From Roseivivax isoporae LMG 25204 (GTDB lineage: Bacteria; Pseudomonadota; Alphaproteobacteria; Rhodobacterales; Rhodobacteraceae), in assembly GCF_000521865.1 (NCBI RefSeq), contig NZ_JAME01000007.1, positions 62,001 through 126,000 on the forward strand: a stretch of DNA of 64,000 nucleotides, written 5' to 3'. The position numbers and the translations under genes were made by a program. Shown piece by piece: positions 29,122 through 37,995 of this stretch. The notes under the pieces were generated by a model that worked only from the letters and a program-made list of their open reading frames with translations, searched no databases and was not told the DNA's origin. Position 1 is the first letter of the stretch, and the number at the start of each line of letters is the position of its first letter.

Positions 29122-31179
29122 TCACGCCGGGGCCGGCCAGTCCTTCGCGACCATGGTCAGCACGTCGTACTGCGCCACCACCGCGCCCGTCTGGTTCGTC
29201 ACGCGCGCGTCCCAGCGCACCTCGCCGTGCCCCGCCCCCTCGCGCGGGTTGATCTCCTTGCAGGTCAGCCGGACCTGCAGGCTGTCGCCGAAATAGACCG
29301 GCGTGAGAAAGCGCAGGTTGTCGACGCCGTAATTCGCCAGGACCGGACCCGGCTCCGGCGACACGAAGAGCCCCGCGGCGAAGGACGCGACGAGGTAGCC
29401 ATGGGCCACGCGGTCCTCGAAGAACGGGTTGGCCTTCGCGGCGGCGCCGTCCATGTGGGCGTAGAACGTGTCGCCGGTGAAGTCGGCGAAATGCTCCACG
29501 TCGGCCTGCGTGACCTCGCGCGCGGCGGTGACCACCTGGTCGCCGAGCCGCAGTTCCGACAGCGGGCGGCGGAACGGGTGCACGTCGTCGCGCACCGCGC
29601 CGCCTTCGGACCATTGCCCGGTCACCGCGGACAGGAGCCGCGGCGCGCCCTGCACCGCCGTCCTCATCATGAAGTGGCGCACGCCGCGCATGCCGCCCAT
29701 CTCCTCGCCGCCGCCCGCGCGGCCCGGGCCGCCGTGGACGAGCGGCGCGAGCGGCGCGCCGTGCCCGGTCGAGCTTTGGGCGGAGGCGCGGCTGCCGATC
29801 AGCACCCGCCCGTGGTAGGGCGCGAGCTCCGTCACCACCTCCGCCGCGACCGCCGGATCGTCGGTGAAGAGCGAGGCGCAGAGCGACCCTCGCCCCAGGG
29901 CCGCGAGCGCCGCCGCCTCCTCGGGCGCACCGTAGGCGATGAGCGTCGCCACCGGGCCGAAGGCCTCGACCGCGTGCACGGCCTGCGCGTCGTGCGGCCG
30001 CGCGCAGCGCAGGAGCACCGGGTTCAGGAACGCCCCCGCCTCCGGGTCACCCGAGACGAGCCGCACATCGTCGGGGTCGCCCGCGACGATCTCCGCCTCG
30101 GCCGCAAGCTCGGCGATGCGCGCACGCACGCCGTCGCGGTCCGCGCGCGAGACGAGCGCGCCCATGCGCACGTCCGCGTCGTCGGGCAGGCCCACGGATA
30201 CGGCGGCAAGCGCCGCCCCGATCGCGTCCGCCGCGGCATCCGCATGCGCGCCGGGCACGATCAGGCGGCGGATCGCGGTGCATTTCTGCCCCGCCTTCAC
30301 CGTCATCTCGCGCACCGCCTCGCGCACGAAGAGGTCGAATTCGGGCGTGCCGGGGCCCGCATCGGGCCCGAGGATCGCGGCATTGAGCGAGTCCGCCTCC
30401 ATGGTGAACGGCACCGACCGCTCGACGATGGCGGGATGCGTCCGGAGCGCGCGTCCCGTCGCGGCCGAGCCGGTGAAGGTCACCACGTCCTGCTCGGTCA
30501 CGTGGTCGAGAAGATCGCCCGCCGGCCCGCAGAGGATCTGCAGCGCGCCCTCTGGAAGGATGCCCATCTCGAGGATGCGCCGCGCCACGCGCTCGGTCAG
30601 GTAGGCGGTCTGGGAGGCGGGCTTCACGAGGCAGGGCATGCCCGCGATGAGCGCCGGCGCGATCTTCTCGAGCATGCCCCAGACCGGGAAGTTGAAGGCG
30701 TTGACGTGCACCGCGACGCCCCGGCGCGGCACGAGCACGTGCTGGGCGGAAAAGGTCGCGTCCTTCGACAATGGCTCGACCGGTCCCTCGGGGATCACGC
30801 GGGCATTCGGAAACTCGCGCCGCGCCCGCGAGGCGAAGGTCAGGAGCGTCCCGATGCCGCCGTCGATGTCGATCCAGCCGTCCTTGCGGGTCGCGCCGGT
30901 GAGGTAGTTCTCGAGGTAGAACTCCTCCTTCATCTCCATCAGGCGCAGGCCGATCTCCTTCAGCATGAGCGCCCGCTGGTGCACGGTCAGCCGGCGCAGT
31001 GCCGGCCCGCCGGTGCGCCGCCCCCAGTCGAGCGCGGAAGCGAGGTCGAGCCCCTCCGCGCCGATCCGCGCGACGGGCGCACCGGTCGCTGCGTGCAGGA
31101 GCGTGCGCCCCTCGCCCTCGCCCGCGCGCCAGGCGCCCTCGAGATAGCTCTGCAGCCTGCGCGGCGCGGTCGTCAGCAT
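29122..31179 (-). CDS. paaZ: Oxepin-CoA hydrolase / 3-oxo-5,6-dehydrosuberyl-CoA semialdehyde dehydrogenase
   Basis: The 685-residue bifunctional enzyme opens the oxepin-CoA ring made by the epoxidase/isomerase and oxidises the resulting aldehyde. Residues 1-520 are an aldehyde dehydrogenase domain with Glu261 (MEADSLNA), catalytic Cys300 (KAGQKCTAIRR) and VHVNAFNFPVWGMLEKIAPA. Residues about 545-685 are a MaoC-like hydratase with the Asp570/His575 pair in DFTGDTFYAH, matching E. coli Asp561/His566 by spacing. Both active sites look intact, so it should perform both steps. It is the last gene of the paa operon, 51 bases after the PaaA/C-like gene. Confidence 0.95.
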   Translation of the reverse strand: MLTTAPRRLQSYLEGAWRAGEGEGRTLLHAATGAPVARIGAEGLDLASALDWGRRTGGPALRRLTVHQRALMLKEIGLRLMEMKEEFYLENYLTGATRKDGWIDIDGGIGTLLTFASRARREFPNARVIPEGPVEPLSKDATFSAQHVLVPRRGVAVHVNAFNFPVWGMLEKIAPALIAGMPCLVKPASQTAYLTERVARRILEMGILPEGALQILCGPAGDLLDHVTEQDVVTFTGSAATGRALRTHPAIVERSVPFTMEADSLNAAILGPDAGPGTPEFDLFVREAVREMTVKAGQKCTAIRRLIVPGAHADAAADAIGAALAAVSVGLPDDADVRMGALVSRADRDGVRARIAELAAEAEIVAGDPDDVRLVSGDPEAGAFLNPVLLRCARPHDAQAVHAVEAFGPVATLIAYGAPEEAAALAALGRGSLCASLFTDDPAVAAEVVTELAPYHGRVLIGSRASAQSSTGHGAPLAPLVHGGPGRAGGGEEMGGMRGVRHFMMRTAVQGAPRLLSAVTGQWSEGGAVRDDVHPFRRPLSELRLGDQVVTAAREVTQADVEHFADFTGDTFYAHMDGAAAKANPFFEDRVAHGYLVASFAAGLFVSPEPGPVLANYGVDNLRFLTPVYFGDSLQVRLTCKEINPREGAGHGEVRWDARVTNQTGAVVAQYDVLTMVAKDWPAPA

Positions 31180-31230
31180 GTGGTGCCCCTTCCTTGGATC
31201 GTCGCCGGGCGGCGGCCGCGCCCGGATGCT

Positions 31231-32007
31231 TCAGGCCGCGAGGCCGTGCCCGGCGAGCGCGGCGCGCGCGGCCGCCTCCCACCGCGCGCGCAGCGCCTCG
31301 TTCGGCTCGTGCCTGAGGCCCATCGCCCTGAGCCGCTCGAAGCGGTCCGAACCCGCGGGGCCGAAGGACGCCGCCACCCGCGGCCACCAGTAGCGCACCG
31401 CCGCCTGCGCGGCGTCCGTCCCCTCCCCGGCGGTTATGCGGCCGAGCCCCTCGAGCCCCAGCTCCATGTGGCGCCGCTCGCGCGGGGCGATGCCGCGCAT
31501 CGCATCGGCCAGCGGCTGATAGGCCACGCGCGCGGCCTCCTCGAGCTGGACGCAGGTGGCGAGACCCATCAGGACGTTCATCACCACCGCGTCGGTCCAG
31601 CCCTCGAGCGGGTAGTGGAACACCGACAGCCGGGCGTCGCCGCCCTGCCGTGCCGCCGCGATCTCGGTGTCGCGGGGCACCCGCGCGGACCAGTCGTGGG
31701 CGCGCTCGTAGCGCCCGGTATCGGTGCCGAACTCCGCCATCAGAACCAGCACGCGTTCGGCATGGTCGGCCTTCTCGAGCACGATCCGGCTCGCGGCGAT
31801 GCGCTCCTTGATCCCGGGCGCGCGGTTGATCGCGTCGGCAAAGCCCGCCGATCCCGCCAGTTCGCTGTCCACGAAGGACGACATGAGGCGCAAGAGCTCG
31901 GCGCGCACCCGCGGCGGAACGTTGCCGGGCGCGGTCAGAACGCCGCCCCGCGCCAGGTAGTCGGCCATGGGCATGGCGCCGGCTGCGGCCGTCTCCTCAC
32001 GCGTCAT
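31231..32007 (-). CDS. Additional PaaA/PaaC-like (phenylacetate catabolic) helical protein
   Basis: The 258-residue protein is all-helical and resembles the PaaA/PaaC ferritin-like family (PF05138). Supporting blocks are RIVLEKADHAERVLVLMAEF, FHYPLEGWTDAVVMNVLMGL, and LEEAARVAYQPLAD followed by ERRHMELGLEGLGRI. It is clearly neither paaA nor paaC, both of which are present upstream. The ExxH metal-ligand pair of PaaA (EAGH) is not cleanly kept (here EKADH), while ERRH is. Its start overlaps paaE by 11 bases and paaZ follows, so it belongs to the operon. It may be an extra subunit or an assembly or protective factor; function unproven. Confidence 0.75.
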   Translation of the reverse strand: MTREETAAAGAMPMADYLARGGVLTAPGNVPPRVRAELLRLMSSFVDSELAGSAGFADAINRAPGIKERIAASRIVLEKADHAERVLVLMAEFGTDTGRYERAHDWSARVPRDTEIAAARQGGDARLSVFHYPLEGWTDAVVMNVLMGLATCVQLEEAARVAYQPLADAMRGIAPRERRHMELGLEGLGRITAGEGTDAAQAAVRYWWPRVAASFGPAGSDRFERLRAMGLRHEPNEALRARWEAAARAALAGHGLAA

Positions 32008-33073
32008 AGCTGACCACCAGACGGTCCGAGAGCGGCACGCACTGGCAGGTCAGCACGTAGCCCGCGCGCACCTCGTAATCCTCGAGCGCGTGGTTCGTCT
32101 CCATCTCGACCTCTCCCTCCAGCACCTTGGCGCGGCAGGTGGAACAGACCCCCGCCTTGCAGGAATAGGGCACGTCCATCGCGTTCTCGAGCGCCGCGTC
32201 GAGAAGCGCCGTTCCATCCTTCGGAAACCGGAAGGTGCGCGTCGCGCCGTCGAGCGTCACCTCGGCCTCGCACATGGCGCCGGCGCGGTCGGCGGCCTGC
32301 GACACCGCGCGCGTCCTGGCGCGGCCGGGCTGCGCGGAGGCGAAGAGCTCGAACTTGATCTGCGCATCCGTCAGGCCGTGGGCGCGCAGGCTCTCGGCGA
32401 TGGTCAGCATCATGGGCTCGGGCCCGCAGATGAAGGCCGTGTCCACATCGGATGGCTCGATCCAGTGCGCAAAGAGCGCGTCCATCTTGGCCGCGTCGAT
32501 CCGGCCGGAGAAGAGGTCGATCTCCTGCGCCTCGCTCTCGAGGACGTGGATGACCGACAGCCGCCCGAGATGCACGTTCTTCAGGTCCTCGAGCTCCTCC
32601 CGGAACATGATCGAGCCGACCTGCCGGTTGGCATAGACCAGCGTGACGCGCGCCTGCGGCTCGCGGTCGAGCATCGTGCGCACGAGCGACAGGACCGGCG
32701 TGATCCCCGACCCGCCCGCGAAGGCGAGGTAATGCCGTGCCGCATGCGGATCGAGCGGGGTGAAGAACCGGCCCATGGGCGGCATCGCCTCGAGCGTGTC
32801 GCCGGCCCGGAGCCCCTCGTTGGCCCAGGTCGAGAACGCACCGCCCTCGACCCGCTTGATGCCCACGCGCAGCACGCCCTCGTCGGCGCCGGCGCAGATC
32901 GAATAGGAGCGGCGCAGCTCCTCGCCGTCGAACTCGCGCCGGAAGGTCAGGTACTGCCCCTGCGTGAACGCGAAGGACGCCGTGTCCTCGGGCCGCGGGG
33001 CCAGCGTCACGACCACCGCGTCGCGGGTGGTCTTGCGCACCTCGGTCACGGTCAGCGGGTGGAACCTCGGCAT
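31997..33073 (-). CDS. paaE: Phenylacetyl-CoA epoxidase reductase subunit PaaE
   Basis: The 358-residue flavoprotein passes electrons from NADPH to the PaaABC(D) monooxygenase. It has the ferredoxin-NADP reductase fold with the FAD motif RRSYSICAG (around residue 55), nucleotide-binding AFAGGSGITPVLSLV and FICGPEPMM, and a C-terminal plant-type [2Fe-2S] domain with PYSCKAGVCSTCRAKV and a final LTCQCVP. All four cluster cysteines are present. It follows paaD by 16 bases and overlaps the next gene by 11. Confidence 0.95.
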   Translation of the reverse strand: MPRFHPLTVTEVRKTTRDAVVVTLAPRPEDTASFAFTQGQYLTFRREFDGEELRRSYSICAGADEGVLRVGIKRVEGGAFSTWANEGLRAGDTLEAMPPMGRFFTPLDPHAARHYLAFAGGSGITPVLSLVRTMLDREPQARVTLVYANRQVGSIMFREELEDLKNVHLGRLSVIHVLESEAQEIDLFSGRIDAAKMDALFAHWIEPSDVDTAFICGPEPMMLTIAESLRAHGLTDAQIKFELFASAQPGRARTRAVSQAADRAGAMCEAEVTLDGATRTFRFPKDGTALLDAALENAMDVPYSCKAGVCSTCRAKVLEGEVEMETNHALEDYEVRAGYVLTCQCVPLSDRLVVSYDA

Positions 33074-33089
33074 CAGGCGCGTCCTCCGG

Positions 33090-33608
33090 TCAGATGCACT
33101 TGAAGTAGTCGAAAGGCTCGAGGCAGGCGGTGCAGCGATAGGCCGCCTTGCAGGGCGTCGAGCCGTGCTGGCTGACCTTCTCGGTCGCCCGCGATCCGCA
33201 GCGCGGGCAGGCCACGGTCACCGCCGGCTGCCCCGACAGCCGCGCCGCGCGCGCCTGCACGCGGCTGCCGGCGGTGCCGTCCACGGGCGGCGCGATGCCG
33301 TAGGCCCGGAGCTTCTCGCGCCCCTCGGCGGACAGCCAGTCGGTCGTCCAGGGCGGCGAGAGCCGCCGTTCGAGGCGCAGCTTCGCCACCCCGCGCCGAC
33401 GCAGGTGGGCGTCGATCTCGAGGTCGATGACGTCGACCGCCGGGCAGCCCGAATAGGTGGGCGTCACCGCGACCACGAGCGTGTCGCCCTCGTGCCGGAC
33501 CTCGCGCACGATGCCGAGGTCGACCACCGAGATCACCGGGATCTCGGGGTCCGGCACCTCCGCGAGCCAGCCCCAGACGGTGGCGGTATCGGCGAGCGTC
33601 TCGGTCAC
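33090..33608 (-). CDS. paaD: Phenylacetyl-CoA epoxidase subunit PaaD
   Basis: The 172-residue protein has an N-terminal DUF59/MIP18-type domain (EVPDPEIPVISVVDLGIVR, then TPTYSGCPAVDVI) and a C-terminal zinc-ribbon-like region with CPRCGS and CTACLEPF. PaaD is required for a working epoxidase and is thought to help mature the iron centres. The chosen GTG at 33608 overlaps the paaC stop as GTGA; another GTG lies one codon earlier. The terminal DYFKCI is typical of PaaD. Confidence 0.93.
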   Translation of the reverse strand: MTETLADTATVWGWLAEVPDPEIPVISVVDLGIVREVRHEGDTLVVAVTPTYSGCPAVDVIDLEIDAHLRRRGVAKLRLERRLSPPWTTDWLSAEGREKLRAYGIAPPVDGTAGSRVQARAARLSGQPAVTVACPRCGSRATEKVSQHGSTPCKAAYRCTACLEPFDYFKCI

Positions 33609-34456
33609 CACTCGGCCCCCGGATAGGCCCGCTGCAGGAACTGCATCTCGGCCAGGAGGTAGCCCAGGTGCTCTGTGTGCCGCCCCTGCCGGCCGCCCTT
33701 CTGCACGTCGGCGCGGCCCTCGGGCACGCCGAGCGTCGCCTCCTCCAGCACCTCGGTCACGATGCCGTGCCAGGCCTCGTGCAGCGATGCCGGGTCGGGC
33801 GCGATCCCCGCCTCGGCCAGCGCCGCGTCGGTGCCGTCGCCCGCGAACATCTCGCCCGTGTAGGGCCAGAGCATGTCGAGCGCACCGGCCATGCGGCGGT
33901 GGCTCTCGGCGGTGCCGTCGCCCAGCCGGATGACCAGGTCGCTCGACCGCTCGAGGTGGTAGCGCACCTCCTTCAGCGCCTTGACGGCGATCTCTGCCAC
34001 CCGCGCGCTGTCCGAGCCGGTCAACCGCTCCAGCATCTCGTGGTGCCAGGCGTCGAACAGGAACTGCCGCATCAGCGTGCGGGCCATGTCGCCGTTCGGC
34101 AGCTCGACCAGCAGCAGGTTGCGGAACCGCATCGCGTCGCGCAGGTAGGCGAGATCGTCGGCGCTGCGCCCCGCCTCCTCCACCTCGGCGGCGAGGCCAA
34201 GCCACATCTGGGTATGCCCGATGAGGTCGAGAGCGATGTTGGCGAGCGCGATGTCCTCCTCGAGCGCCGGGCCCTTGCCGCACCATTCGGACAGCCGGTG
34301 CCCCAGCACAAGCGTGCTGTCCCCGAGCCGGCACAGGCCCTCGAAGAGCGCAGGCTTCAGCTCCGGCACCGTCTCGGCGGGATCGGGGCGGGGCGCGCGG
34401 GCGTCGGCGGCCAGCGCCTCGACATTCGGCGTGGTCATGTCGGGAAGCGACGGCAT
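33605..34456 (-). CDS. paaC: Phenylacetyl-CoA epoxidase structural subunit PaaC
   Basis: The 283-residue helical protein is the non-catalytic partner of PaaA in the ring 1,2-phenylacetyl-CoA epoxidase. Family blocks are LGDSTLVLGHRLSEWCGKGP, LEEDIALANIALDLIGHTQM, FLFDAWHHEMLERL and the C-terminal HTEHLGYLLAEMQFLQRAYP with the usual final EW. The ATG at 34456 overlaps the paaB stop by one base (TGATG); a later ATG at 34438 would drop six residues. Confidence 0.95.
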   Translation of the reverse strand: MPSLPDMTTPNVEALAADARAPRPDPAETVPELKPALFEGLCRLGDSTLVLGHRLSEWCGKGPALEEDIALANIALDLIGHTQMWLGLAAEVEEAGRSADDLAYLRDAMRFRNLLLVELPNGDMARTLMRQFLFDAWHHEMLERLTGSDSARVAEIAVKALKEVRYHLERSSDLVIRLGDGTAESHRRMAGALDMLWPYTGEMFAGDGTDAALAEAGIAPDPASLHEAWHGIVTEVLEEATLGVPEGRADVQKGGRQGRHTEHLGYLLAEMQFLQRAYPGAEW

Positions 34457-34740
34457 CACATGTGCCCCACGTCGTCGGGAATGTCGTAGAAGGTGGGGTG
34501 TCGGTAGACCTTGTCCTCGGCCGGATCGAACAGCGGCCCCTTCTCGGACGGGCGCGAGGCGGTGATGTCGGCGGACCTCACCACCCAGATCGACACGCCC
34601 TCCTTGCGGCGCGTGTAGACGTCGCGCGCGTTGTGGATCGCGGTCTCGGCATCCGGGGCATGCAGGCTGCCCACGTGGCGGTGATTCAGCCCGTTCTGGC
34701 TGCGGATGAAGATCTCCCACAGCGGCCATTCCCGTGCCAT
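34456..34740 (-). CDS. paaB: Phenylacetyl-CoA epoxidase subunit PaaB
   Basis: The 94-residue protein is the small bridging subunit of the epoxidase. It starts MAREWPLWEIFIRSQNGLNH and contains HVGSLHAPDAETAIHNARDV and YTRRKEGVSIWVV, all diagnostic. The frame is open further upstream into the paaA-paaB gap, but the ATG at 34740 matches the family. It lies 23 bases after paaA and overlaps paaC by one base. Confidence 0.96.
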   Translation of the reverse strand: MAREWPLWEIFIRSQNGLNHRHVGSLHAPDAETAIHNARDVYTRRKEGVSIWVVRSADITASRPSEKGPLFDPAEDKVYRHPTFYDIPDDVGHM

Positions 34741-34763
34741 CGGCGTCTCCTCCCTCGTGCCCG

Positions 34764-35753
34764 TCACTCGGCCGCGGTCGCGGCGCCCGCGCGGCGCTGC
34801 GCCGCCTTGTCGGCATAGGCCGTGAGCCCCTCGCGGAACCACGCGCCGTCCTCCCAGGCCCGGACGCGCGCGCCCAGGCGCTCGCGGTTGCAGGGCCCGT
34901 TGCCCTTAAGCACCTCGAAGAATTCGTCCCAGTCCGGCTGGCTGAAATCGTAGCCCTCCTTGTCCGGGTTCCAGCGCAGCTCCGGGTCGGGCACGGTCAG
35001 GCCGAGGAACTCGGCCTGCGGCACCGTCTCGTTGACGAAGCGCTGGCGCAGCTCGTCGTTGGTGTTGATCTTGATCTTCCACGCCATGGACTGCTGCGAA
35101 TGCACGCTGTCCTTGTCGGACGGACCGAACATCATCAGCGCGGGATACCAGAAGCGGTCGAGCGCATCCTGCGCCATCTCGCGCTGCGCCTCGGTGCCGC
35201 GGGCCATCTTCATCATGATGTGGTAGCCCTGCCGCTGGTGGAAGCTCTCCTCCTTGCAGATGCGGATCATCGCGCGGCTGTAGGGACCGTAGGACGTGCG
35301 CTGCAGCGGCACCTGGTTCATGATCGCCGCGCCGTCGACCAGCCAGCCCACCGCGCCCATGTCGGCCCAGGTCAGCGTCGGGTAGTTGAAGATCGAGGAA
35401 TACTTGGCGCGTCCCGAATGCAGCTGCTCGAACATCTCGTCGCGGCTGATCCCGAGCGTCTCGGCGGCGGAATAGAGGTAGAGCCCGTGGCCCGCCTCGT
35501 CCTGCACCTTGGCGAGCAGGATCGCCTTGCGCTGCAGCGTCGGCGCGCGGGTGATCCAGTTGCCCTCGGGCAGCTGACCCACGATCTCGGAATGGGCGTG
35601 CTGGCTGATCTGGCGGATCAGCGTCTTGCGGTAGCCCTCGGGCATCCACTCCTTGGGCTCGATCTTGTCGCCCCGGTCGATGCGGGCCTGGAACGCCGCG
35701 AGCATCCCGGGATCGTCGTTCGAGGCCTCGGACTTCACCATCTGCGCGTACAT
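34764..35753 (-). CDS. paaA: Phenylacetyl-CoA epoxidase catalytic subunit PaaA
   Basis: The 329-residue di-iron subunit inserts one oxygen atom across the aromatic ring of phenylacetyl-CoA. The ligand-bearing segments are visible: [34 protein letters not shown] (the ExxH pair) and [19 protein letters not shown] (a second ExxxH-type helix). The segment [13 protein letters not shown] is also typical. Length is normal. It follows the thiolase gene by 36 bases and is followed by the other epoxidase subunits. Confidence 0.97.
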   Translation of the reverse strand: MYAQMVKSEASNDDPGMLAAFQARIDRGDKIEPKEWMPEGYRKTLIRQISQHAHSEIVGQLPEGNWITRAPTLQRKAILLAKVQDEAGHGLYLYSAAETLGISRDEMFEQLHSGRAKYSSIFNYPTLTWADMGAVGWLVDGAAIMNQVPLQRTSYGPYSRAMIRICKEESFHQRQGYHIMMKMARGTEAQREMAQDALDRFWYPALMMFGPSDKDSVHSQQSMAWKIKINTNDELRQRFVNETVPQAEFLGLTVPDPELRWNPDKEGYDFSQPDWDEFFEVLKGNGPCNRERLGARVRAWEDGAWFREGLTAYADKAAQRRAGAATAAE

Positions 35754-35789
35754 CGTTCGTCCTCCCGTATCAGGGGTCGCTTCAGGGTC

Positions 35790-36995
<1,206 letters not shown>

Positions 36996-37031
36996 GGATC
37001 CTCCCTGCTCGCACCAAGGGATATAACGCAG

Positions 37032-37078
37032 AAAGCGTCACGCGCGAAGACAATTTTCGAGACCCTCCGTGACGCTTT
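37032..37078 (-). promoter_or_regulatory. Inverted repeat, probable PaaX operator and promoter of the paa operon
   Basis: AAAGCGTCACG (37032-37042) and CGTGACGCTTT (37068-37078) form a perfect 11-bp inverted repeat with a 25-base spacer. The inner copy is also part of a smaller dyad, TAACGC-AGAAA-GCGTCA, with one mismatch. On the minus strand a TTATAT box (37026-37021) directly follows, about 26 bases before the thiolase ATG, so bound protein would cover the promoter. The paaX gene ends 15 bases away. Confidence 0.65.
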
Positions 37079-37092
37079 TGTCCATCCCCTTG

Positions 37093-37995
37093 TCAGTGGG
37101 CCATATTCTCCTCTTCCGCGCGCTGGCGCGCCAGCGTCTCGCGGCGCCGTCGCGTACCCTCGGTCTCGGCCGCGAGGGGCCCGGCCGAATCGTGGAAGGC
37201 TCGGCCCACATGCATGTCCGCAGCCTCCGCGAGCCTCAGGTAGCTGCCGGCAAAGGCGCGGCGCGCGGCGCGGCCCGGCCAGTCGGCCGGCAGCGCGGCA
37301 CGCGGCAGCCGCGGATCGCCCAGCACCACCTGCCGGTAGGCGTGCACGAGACGGAGGCGCAGCGCGAGGCAGGCCGCGCCGTCCCGCGGCATGTCGGCGT
37401 CCGGCAGGTCCGCCACCGGGGCAAAGCGCGCGAGGAACCCGCGATAGCCCTCGGCTACGGTATCGAGCGCCCAGTGCCGCGCCGCGAAGGCACGCAGGTC
37501 GCCGAGGCGTTCCCCGTCCACCGCCGCGCAGGCGGCAGGACGGCTCACGTCCGCGCGGTCCGGCGCCAGCGCCGCCTCGGGCCCGATCCGGGCCCAGGCC
37601 ACGCGGCTCAGGTCGCTCGGCAAAGGCGCCTCGCCCAGCGCGAGGAGCCAACCCGTCGCATCGGGGGGCGGCGCGTAGAAGAGCCGCGCGGCCTCGGCGA
37701 ACTCGGCCCGCGCGGCGTCGGTCAGGCGGTAGTAGCTGCGCCGTCCGATCCGTTCGCCCACGAGCCGCCCCGACCCCACGAGCCGCGACACCGCGGTTCG
37801 GACGAGGCTTTCCGAAATGCCGTGCGCCGCGCAGGTCTCGATCAGCGTGCCCATCCACAGCGTGCCGCCCCGCGGCTCGGCCACGTCGCCGTAGATCGTG
37901 ACGATGAACCCCGTGGCGCGCGGCGCGGGCGCGTCGAGGATCGCCGCGACCGCCTGCGCCTGCGCAGGCCCGGTCCCCGCCGCGGCGCCGCTCAC
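37093..37995 (-). CDS. paaX: PaaX-family transcriptional regulator
   Basis: The 300-residue protein has the three-part PaaX layout: N-terminal winged helix with FIVTIYGDV and ISESLVRTAVSRLVGSGRL, then the segment GRRSYYRLTDAARAEFAEA, and a C-terminal domain. PaaX represses phenylacetate genes and is released by phenylacetyl-CoA. The start is a GTG at 37995 that overlaps the stop of the upstream sugar-kinase gene (GTGA), so paaX is translated from the end of the polyol transcript. Its own stop is 97 bases before the thiolase start, across the inverted repeat. Confidence 0.9.
   Translation of the reverse strand: MSGAAAGTGPAQAQAVAAILDAPAPRATGFIVTIYGDVAEPRGGTLWMGTLIETCAAHGISESLVRTAVSRLVGSGRLVGERIGRRSYYRLTDAARAEFAEAARLFYAPPPDATGWLLALGEAPLPSDLSRVAWARIGPEAALAPDRADVSRPAACAAVDGERLGDLRAFAARHWALDTVAEGYRGFLARFAPVADLPDADMPRDGAACLALRLRLVHAYRQVVLGDPRLPRAALPADWPGRAARRAFAGSYLRLAEAADMHVGRAFHDSAGPLAAETEGTRRRRETLARQRAEEENMAH

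Noticed and set aside
37021-37092. The paaX/thiolase gap as a simple intrinsic terminator for paaX
   Set aside because: The arms are 25 bases apart and the short T-run lies next to the promoter-like sequence, so an operator explains the repeat better.
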